A stretch of DNA of 24,666 bases, taken from IMG/VR virus record IMGVR_UViG_3300049491_000833, positions 1 to 24,666 of that record, one strand, 5' to 3'. Of the stretch, positions 20,100 to 24,666 are shown in pieces (positions within the stretch are counted from its first letter, which is position 1; the number at the start of each line of letters is the position of its first letter). The notes below the pieces were generated by a model that saw nothing but the letters and a program-made list of their open reading frames with translations, was not told where the DNA came from and did no database searches. This stretch comes from a virus. Made by a program: the position numbers and the translations under genes.

Positions 20100-20513
20100 C
20101 TAATTGGGTTGGATGGTGAACAGGTACCGGTCGTGGCGTTGGGGAAGTTTCTCTTCACCGGCAGGGGTGGAGTCGTAGTGGTCCCGGTGCGTCACCAAAC
20201 CTGTGGTGAGGGGGATGTCGACGATCCAGGTGCCCCGGATTTGTCCGCATGCCCACCTGGTGACCTTGTCGGCCAACAGTCTCGCCTGAGCGTCTGTGAC
20301 GCCTACCGAGGTGACTTGTACGCCGATGCTGACGTAGGAGTTGGAGCCGAGCCCGGTCATGGTTCGGGGGGTGCCCATCATGGTGACCGCACAGAACGGG
20401 GCTGTGACGTCACCGACATCGCGGCCGTCAACAACCGGCAGACTCAAATGATCGGCCAAGGCTTCGATGAGTTCGGTGACGGTCCGGCCCGCCTCGACCC
20501 ATCCGTCACCCAT
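20100..20513 (-). CDS. Tail terminator/completion protein (137 aa)
   Basis: The product, starting MGDGWVEAGRTVTELIEALA, has the alpha/beta pattern of the tail-terminator family: a long first helix, then VTAPFCAVTMMGTPRTMTGL, strands (YVSIGVQVTSV) and a second helix (DAQARLLADKVTRWA). It follows the gp10-like gene, the standard order. ATG at 20513 overlaps the end of that gene by eight bases. These proteins cap the growing tail tube and join it to the head. Confidence 0.65.
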   Translation of the reverse strand: MGDGWVEAGRTVTELIEALADHLSLPVVDGRDVGDVTAPFCAVTMMGTPRTMTGLGSNSYVSIGVQVTSVGVTDAQARLLADKVTRWACGQIRGTWIVDIPLTTGLVTHRDHYDSTPAGEEKLPQRHDRYLFTIQPN

Positions 20514-20970
20514 CGCTTGACTTCTTCCTCGTTCGGCGTCCGTCGCCTTGGCCGCGTAGCGCAGCTGCTGTGGCTTTGGCGACAGCAACATCTAGTGCTG
20601 TGGCGAATTGGGGGGCGGTCTCGTCCAACGCGGGCTGGAAGTGCGGCAAGGGCTGTTGGTTGTACATGCGTCCCAACGAGTCGGCCCCCACAAAGCCGTA
20701 CTCCAACCGTCTGCCTTGAACGGAGTTCGTGCCAACCACGGCGGTGTAAGCACCTCGTTCGCGAGTCATCTGCAACGCGATGGACCTGCGGTAGTCCCCT
20801 GTGACGACACGCGGGCCTGGTCGGCCTGACGCCCTAGCCCGAACCCGGGTGCGCAGCAACGATCCGAATTGTTGGGTGGTGCGGTTCATGGCCCGTTCCA
20901 CCCCCGGGGAAACGTCCTTGAGTAACTTGGCGACCTCACTGGCGTTGCTTGTGATCGAAATGTTGGTCAC
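20506..20970 (-). CDS. HK97 gp10-like head-tail joining protein (154 aa)
   Basis: The product begins MTNISITSNASEVAKLLKDV, a first helix. It then has RTTQQFGSLLRTRVRARASG, the TGDYRRSI motif and a central GTNSVQGRRLEYGFVG, the familiar pattern of the gp10 family, ending in a basic tail. GTG at 20970 overlaps the previous stop (GTGA). Family members sit at the head-tail joint. Confidence 0.7.
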   Translation of the reverse strand: MTNISITSNASEVAKLLKDVSPGVERAMNRTTQQFGSLLRTRVRARASGRPGPRVVTGDYRRSIALQMTRERGAYTAVVGTNSVQGRRLEYGFVGADSLGRMYNQQPLPHFQPALDETAPQFATALDVAVAKATAAALRGQGDGRRTRKKSSDG

Positions 20971-21389
20971 GGGGACACCTGCCCTGGGGTGAACCCGGTC
21001 AACATCAGGGTTTGGATTGCGTTCGCTGATCCACCAGTGACGGATAGGACCGAGAACCGGCGGCCTTGGAGTCTCTCGTCCAAGCACACGCCGACCTCAA
21101 CAAGGTCCCCGGCCTGCGCTGTGATGACGGTGGGGAGCATGACGCACTTGTACGCCTCCTGCCCCACGGAAACACCAGGCGCCCGCTCCACTGCCCTCAA
21201 GTTTGTGGCGTCAACGATGACCGCGGGTTCGTCCTGGGCGACGATCGTTGAGGTGCGGCTGACTTCCAACGTGTCTGGGTCAACGGTGGTGGCCCCGTCT
21301 GGGCGCCGTATGGTCACGAACGTCCCGGAGCTCGTGATGGCGTCCCTGGCCAGGGTGCGGCCGATGCCGAACAGCGCTTCGAGGTTCAC
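20967..21389 (-). CDS. Head-tail connector-like protein (140 aa; DUF6093-like)
   Basis: The product, starting MNLEALFGIGRTLARDAITS, has a first helix, then strands such as TFVTIRRPDGATTVDPDTLE and a beta-rich body ending RRFSVLSVTGGSANAIQTLM. This fits the connector or adaptor proteins encoded just before gp10-like genes. GTG at 21389 overlaps the previous stop (GTGA). The family name is a pattern-based guess. Confidence 0.6.
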   Translation of the reverse strand: MNLEALFGIGRTLARDAITSSGTFVTIRRPDGATTVDPDTLEVSRTSTIVAQDEPAVIVDATNLRAVERAPGVSVGQEAYKCVMLPTVITAQAGDLVEVGVCLDERLQGRRFSVLSVTGGSANAIQTLMLTGFTPGQVSP

Positions 21390-21625
21390 CGCAGTTCACC
21401 GGCCAACTCCGACAGCGTTTCGAGAATGGCCTGCCCGACAGGGACCCGCCCAGAGGTGCGGTTCAACGCATCTTTGGTCAACTGCTCCGCATCAAGGGAA
21501 AACAGCCACTCCTGAACGGCGGAGGCGAAGTCAAACCCCAACTCCGGTTCGGTGACGGTCTGGTGCCACGCCAAATGCGTGTCCTCATCAGCAACAAGGG
21601 ATGAGCACACACGGCACGTCTGCAT
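21386..21625 (-). CDS. Small zinc-finger-like head-region protein (79 aa)
   Basis: The N-terminus has CRVCSSLVADEDTHLAWH: Cys-x2-Cys, ten residues, then His-x3-His if the second His is that of WHQ, so one zinc could be bound. The rest is helical and acidic (FASAVQEWLFSLDAEQL). Such 'C..C...H..WH' proteins recur in the head-connector region of actinophages. The ATG at 21625 has a poor ribosome site. The protein may be a head-completion or packaging helper. Confidence 0.6.
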   Translation of the reverse strand: MQTCRVCSSLVADEDTHLAWHQTVTEPELGFDFASAVQEWLFSLDAEQLTKDALNRTSGRVPVGQAILETLSELAGELR

Positions 21626-21642
21626 CCAAACAGGCTAGCCGT

Positions 21643-21834
21643 TCACTGTCCTACAGGACGGTAGACAGGCCCGCCCACGAGCCTCATGCGCCGGTTGTAC
21701 TCCACGACAGACTCCGCAGACCCGAACTGGGCGGCGAACAACAACTGCTCAACCGACATCGACTTGACGTCCAAATGCTCGGTCTGCTCAATTGCGTCCC
21801 GGACCGAATCCGGAACTTCACCGAAGATCATCAT
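21643..21834 (-). CDS. 63-aa protein overlapping the MuF-metallopeptidase gene
   Basis: The product starts MMIFGEVPDSVRDAIEQTEH, is helical and acidic in its first two thirds (SMSVEQLLFAAQFGSAESVV) and ends basic. The ATG at 21834 overlaps the stop of the MuF gene (ATGA), so the two are made together. No family is recognised. One reading is a small head protein. Another is an immunity protein for the peptidase domain, because immunity genes lie directly after MuF-linked toxins. The sequence alone cannot decide. Confidence 0.55.
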   Translation of the reverse strand: MMIFGEVPDSVRDAIEQTEHLDVKSMSVEQLLFAAQFGSAESVVEYNRRMRLVGGPVYRPVGQ

Positions 21835-23435
21835 GGTTTCCACCCGTAAAACTCGTGATAGACCTGCCCCAGCGGGTCAGTCTTGTCGAGCTGCCACTTA
21901 GCGTACGCCTCGGCGTAACCTTCCGCCACGGACGATTGACCGTAGGCCGTGTTCGCGTCCTTCGTCATCAGCCAGAACAGTTCGTCCTGTGTGTTGGTGA
22001 GCATCGTGACGGGGTTCCGCGTGTCCGAGCGGAGCCGGTCAACGATGTGGCCCATCTCGTGGATGTAGCTGTAGAAGTCGATGTTTGGTTGGGTCTGGGA
22101 CAGCTCGCCTCGGGCGAGCCGCGGGTTGACATAGATCGCTACCGGAAGCGCCGGCGAGGGGTAGACGTAGGCCATCACCACACCCTGGGGTTGTGGTGTG
22201 AAGTGTGCGTTGTCTTGAACCAACATCCCTATCGGCGCACCGACCAGGTCGTCGGGGAGAGTTGTCAACGCCTGGTCGAACCCTCGCAGGACTCTGGAGG
22301 TTTGTTCCACTGTGAGGTCGACTTCGATCTCCACTCGACGGTTGCCGTTCGCGAACGCTTGAAGTGCCGTCGTTGGGGCGGGGTTTCCGTCCTCGTCGAC
22401 GCGGAATCTGGTGACACGTTCCGGGTCGGGCGTCCAACTCCCCGCCTTGTACGTCTTGGACAGTTTGGGCTGTGCCATCTTCTTGGCGTGCCGTATCGCA
22501 GCTGCGGACTGGGCCTGTGAGCCGCGGTCGCTGATGATGCCGTTGCGGGCCAACCTGCGGCGTTCCACAGCTGCGGCGTGACGCGCCTCAGCCTTGGATT
22601 GGTCGGCTCGTTGGGCTGCGGTGGTGGACGGTTGCGCCTTTTTCGCTTGTGCTTTGGTGGTGATGTCGGGGCGGGGCGATGAGGACCTTCTGCACCGCGG
22701 GTGCGACAAGGGGTAGGCGCGGGCTTCTTCGACGGTGACTATTTTTCCGTTGGCAGGATTCGGGTCTTGGTGTGACGTCCACCCACACGCGGCGCCGTCA
22801 AAGATTTCCATGTATTTGATGCCGAACGCGTCGGCCTGGTCGAAGCCACCGATCTGGTGCACCTCCGCGGTGCGGGTGCGGATCAGCATGTCGGTGTAGT
22901 CGGCCAACGTGCGGGTGGAGCCGTCTTTGTAGGTGACTGCTGTGATGCCCTTCGACGCCAAATCTTGGGCGAGATCCTTGGCGGCCTGGGCGGGTATGGT
23001 GCCCCTGATCAACCGGTCGGCGATGCGGTCTTTTGCCAGATACCGGATTTGGTCCTTCGCGGTTTGTCTGACATGGGTGGTGGCACTCAGCAGGTCTTCG
23101 AACGTGTCTTGGACAACCAAGTTCAAAGCATCGACAGCGATTTGGGTGAACACCGGGCTTGTTCCTGCGGCCGTGGTTGCTGCCGTGGTGGCGCCCAACG
23201 TGTACGCCTCCGGGAGGCCCCGCTGCGCCCATCTGAGGGCTAGTTGGTCCGCGGCTGCCATGAGTTCGTCAACGGTGGCTTGCAGTTCGCGTAAACGGGC
23301 TAGGCGGGCTGTGCGGGGCATCGTGGGCCACTCCGCGATGATGCGGGCCTGTTCGGCGTCCAACCGGTCCTGGGCGGCCTGGAAAGTTCGCCGGATCGCC
23401 TGTGAGGTGGCATCCAAACCTGGCACATCAGGCAC
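21831..23435 (-). CDS. MuF-like minor capsid protein with C-terminal HExxH zinc metallopeptidase domain (534 aa)
   Basis: Residues 1-255 are MuF-like: a long helical N-terminus, then RTRTAEVHQIGGFDQADAFG, IFDGAACGWTSHQDPNPANG and the terminal HPRCRRSSSP. A charged Ala/Lys/Arg linker (about 256-325) leads to a separate C-terminal domain with YIHEMGHIVDRL (H459, E460, H463) and SVAEGYAEAYAKW (E505, a possible third ligand). This order resembles anthrax-lethal-factor-type zincins. MuF proteins are carried in the head; MuF fused to toxin domains is a known class. GTG at 23435 follows AGG by eight bases. The peptidase could mature the capsid, or act in the infected cell or on a competitor. Confidence 0.8.
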   Translation of the reverse strand: MPDVPGLDATSQAIRRTFQAAQDRLDAEQARIIAEWPTMPRTARLARLRELQATVDELMAAADQLALRWAQRGLPEAYTLGATTAATTAAGTSPVFTQIAVDALNLVVQDTFEDLLSATTHVRQTAKDQIRYLAKDRIADRLIRGTIPAQAAKDLAQDLASKGITAVTYKDGSTRTLADYTDMLIRTRTAEVHQIGGFDQADAFGIKYMEIFDGAACGWTSHQDPNPANGKIVTVEEARAYPLSHPRCRRSSSPRPDITTKAQAKKAQPSTTAAQRADQSKAEARHAAAVERRRLARNGIISDRGSQAQSAAAIRHAKKMAQPKLSKTYKAGSWTPDPERVTRFRVDEDGNPAPTTALQAFANGNRRVEIEVDLTVEQTSRVLRGFDQALTTLPDDLVGAPIGMLVQDNAHFTPQPQGVVMAYVYPSPALPVAIYVNPRLARGELSQTQPNIDFYSYIHEMGHIVDRLRSDTRNPVTMLTNTQDELFWLMTKDANTAYGQSSVAEGYAEAYAKWQLDKTDPLGQVYHEFYGWKP

Positions 23436-23439
23436 AGGG

Positions 23440-23769
23440 TTACCTCATGGTTGGTGTGCGGGACAGGTGTGTCACCGTCAAACCACCCGATGCGCCGGCG
23501 TCGTCCAAACCCAAAGCCGATGCGCGGGCTTCCAGGCGGCGAATGTGGGCGTCCAGGGCGTCGATCTCCCCCGACGTGACGGACAGGACCCCGGTCAGGG
23601 TGAACGATTTCGGTTGACCAAGAAGATCGCCTCTGCGTCGACGCAAGACCCGCAGCGACACCAACGTCGCCGCGCCCAGTTGGTCGAAGAACCCGTCGAG
23701 TGTTTCGTCGTCAGGTTCGGCGCCGACTTCATCCCGAATCTCCGCCAGTTCTGTGTCTGTCATCGCCAT
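23440..23769 (-). CDS. Head-tail connector-like protein (109 aa)
   Basis: The product begins MAMTDTELAEIRDEVGAEPD and continues with helices (TLDGFFDQLGAATLVSLRVL, then IDALDAHIRRLEARASAL) around a basic centre. This resembles the short connector proteins placed between capsid and later head genes. The frame extends to 23814, but that start lies in the loop of the hairpin at 23796-23830, so ATG at 23769 or 23763 is preferred, with a weak ribosome site. The role is inferred from size and place. Confidence 0.55.
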   Translation of the reverse strand: MAMTDTELAEIRDEVGAEPDDETLDGFFDQLGAATLVSLRVLRRRRGDLLGQPKSFTLTGVLSVTSGEIDALDAHIRRLEARASALGLDDAGASGGLTVTHLSRTPTMR

Positions 23770-23795
23770 GCGTTCAGTGTTGCACTTGACGCGAA

Positions 23796-23830
23796 GATGC
23801 CCTAGCAGGCTCACCTCCTGCTAGGGCATC
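23796..23830 (-). terminator. Strong hairpin after the capsid genes
   Basis: Two perfect 14-base arms, GATGCCCTAGCAGG (23796-23809) and CCTGCTAGGGCATC (23817-23830), surround a seven-base loop. Transcribed leftward, it follows the capsid gene and its small partner. No T-tract is present. It would reduce read-through, keeping capsid expression above that of the connectors, or stabilise the capsid message. Confidence 0.75.
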
Positions 23831-23874
23831 CCTCGTTGTTCACACCCGGCACGGGGGGATTCGGGTGCGAACCG

Positions 23875-24078
23875 CTATTCGGTGTAGATGTGTTCCCCCA
23901 CGACAGCGTCGTCTGGGAGCACGTCACCCCTCACGTACAGGGTTGAGGACCCTTCGTGGTGGATGAACACCGCTGGGACTCGGACGATGCGGGCAGCGGG
24001 GGTCTGCGTAACCGCACCGTCCGAGTCTTCAGGCGCGACCTCGTCGGCGACGGGGGCGCTTACTTTCCGGGTGGCCAT
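23875..24078 (-). CDS. Small protein after the capsid gene (67 aa)
   Basis: The product, MATRKVSAPVADEVAPEDSD and then a compact beta-rich part (RIVRVPAVFIHHEGSSTLYV), lies four bases after the capsid stop and before a hairpin. It is probably translated at a similar level to capsid. It may be a head decoration or assembly protein. No family is recognised. Confidence 0.6.
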   Translation of the reverse strand: MATRKVSAPVADEVAPEDSDGAVTQTPAARIVRVPAVFIHHEGSSTLYVRGDVLPDDAVVGEHIYTE

Positions 24079-24082
24079 CGGT

Positions 24083-24666
24083 TTACTTGACGTCCGACAC
24101 GAAAAGCGAGTTGATCTCGCCGGCGACGGGCATCGCGACCGCAGTGGCCTTCGACCAGCGAGTGACCGGGTCAGTCGACTTGTACGCCGCAGCGAAGATG
24201 CCGGGGGCGTCCTGGCGGGTGAAGTCCACAGCGTTCGACCCGGCCAACTCCAAAGCATCCGCGGTGGTCCCAAACTGGGTTTCTCCCAGGTTGTTACCGC
24301 CGAGGATGAAGTAGTCCTCACCGATGAACCGTGTTGACACCGCACCGACGTTGGCGCGGTTGTCGTTGACACTGATCGGTGGCAGGCCGTAGCCGGCGCG
24401 GACACTGTTCAGTTGGTCAAGGTTCAAATCCGGGCGGTCGGTCGCCGAACCGAAGTACGACGTCTTGTACTGCGTGTTCGCCTGCATCAAAGCCAGAACT
24501 GCGGAGCTGGTGACGGCGAATGACACGTTCCCGCCGTCGGTGCGGATGAGGTCCGCCCAGGCCCGTTCGTTCGTCAACGGCACAGCGGTGACGGTGTTGG
24601 ACCACAGAATTGCTGGTGCCGCGGTGTGCGGGGCAGGCAAACCGTAGTCGGCCTCCAACGTGAGGC
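24083..24666 (-). CDS. Major capsid protein, C-terminal part (partial, 5' end beyond window)
   Basis: About 194 codons are present; the start lies past the right edge. The sequence runs through ISVNDNRANVGAVSTRFIGE, DYFILGGNNLGETQFGTTAD and ends KATAVAMPVAGEINSLFVSD. This matches the last third of HK97-fold capsid proteins of the 'major capsid E' type, with the GxTxfGtT-like turn and the final P-x8-V strand. It lies upstream of connector genes, as expected. It forms the icosahedral shell. Confidence 0.75.
   Translation of the reverse strand, partial: LTLEADYGLPAPHTAAPAILWSNTVTAVPLTNERAWADLIRTDGGNVSFAVTSSAVLALMQANTQYKTSYFGSATDRPDLNLDQLNSVRAGYGLPPISVNDNRANVGAVSTRFIGEDYFILGGNNLGETQFGTTADALELAGSNAVDFTRQDAPGIFAAAYKSTDPVTRWSKATAVAMPVAGEINSLFVSDVK

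Overview
The window is part of the genome of a temperate, long-tailed (siphovirus-type) phage of a high-GC Gram-positive bacterium, almost certainly an actinobacterium. The evidence is high GC, many GTG starts, pervasive ATGA/GTGA stop-start overlaps, and protein families typical of actinobacteriophages: an HK97-type head, a MuF protein, tail chaperones made by a -1 frameshift, a tyrosine integrase and a Gp3-like early protein. No lysin B (mycolyl-arabinogalactan esterase) is seen, so nothing points to one host genus. Phage genes lie on both sides of the attachment site, so this is the virion or circular form, not an integrated prophage end.

Layout, following transcription. Structural genes run leftward from the right edge: major capsid protein (cut by the window end), a small gene, a strong hairpin, a connector, a MuF-like protein with a C-terminal HExxH zinc-peptidase domain, small connectors, a gp10-like protein, tail terminator, tail tube, frameshifted tail chaperones, tape measure, distal tail protein and a 1038-residue tail hub protein. 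Lysis follows at 12.1-10.3 kb: amidase endolysin, small cistrons, a coiled-coil membrane protein, holin and a last membrane protein.

The 8.3-10.3 kb block is on the opposite strand and looks like accessory genes: an exported or anchored protein, a small alpha/beta protein, and a four-gene overlapping operon behind a consensus-like promoter and ending in an HTH gene. A leftward pair, a BppU-N-like protein and a collagen-like fibre, sits between this block and attP, far from the tail module.

The lysogeny module covers 6.8-3.4 kb: attP (3' part of a tRNA-Thr(UGU) gene) with arm-type repeats on both sides, tyrosine integrase, divergent excisionase, a terminator, a rightward cluster with two HTH repressor-like genes, and a divergent Cro-like gene behind a promoter/operator. 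Leftward early genes fill the rest: Cas4-like nuclease, Gp3-like protein, HTH proteins, a tiny Cys-rich protein and a replication-type HTH protein that runs off the left edge and contains an iteron-like array.

The strongest candidates for something new are the MuF-metallopeptidase with its overlapping 63-residue neighbour, the oppositely transcribed accessory operon, and the possible origin inside the replication gene.
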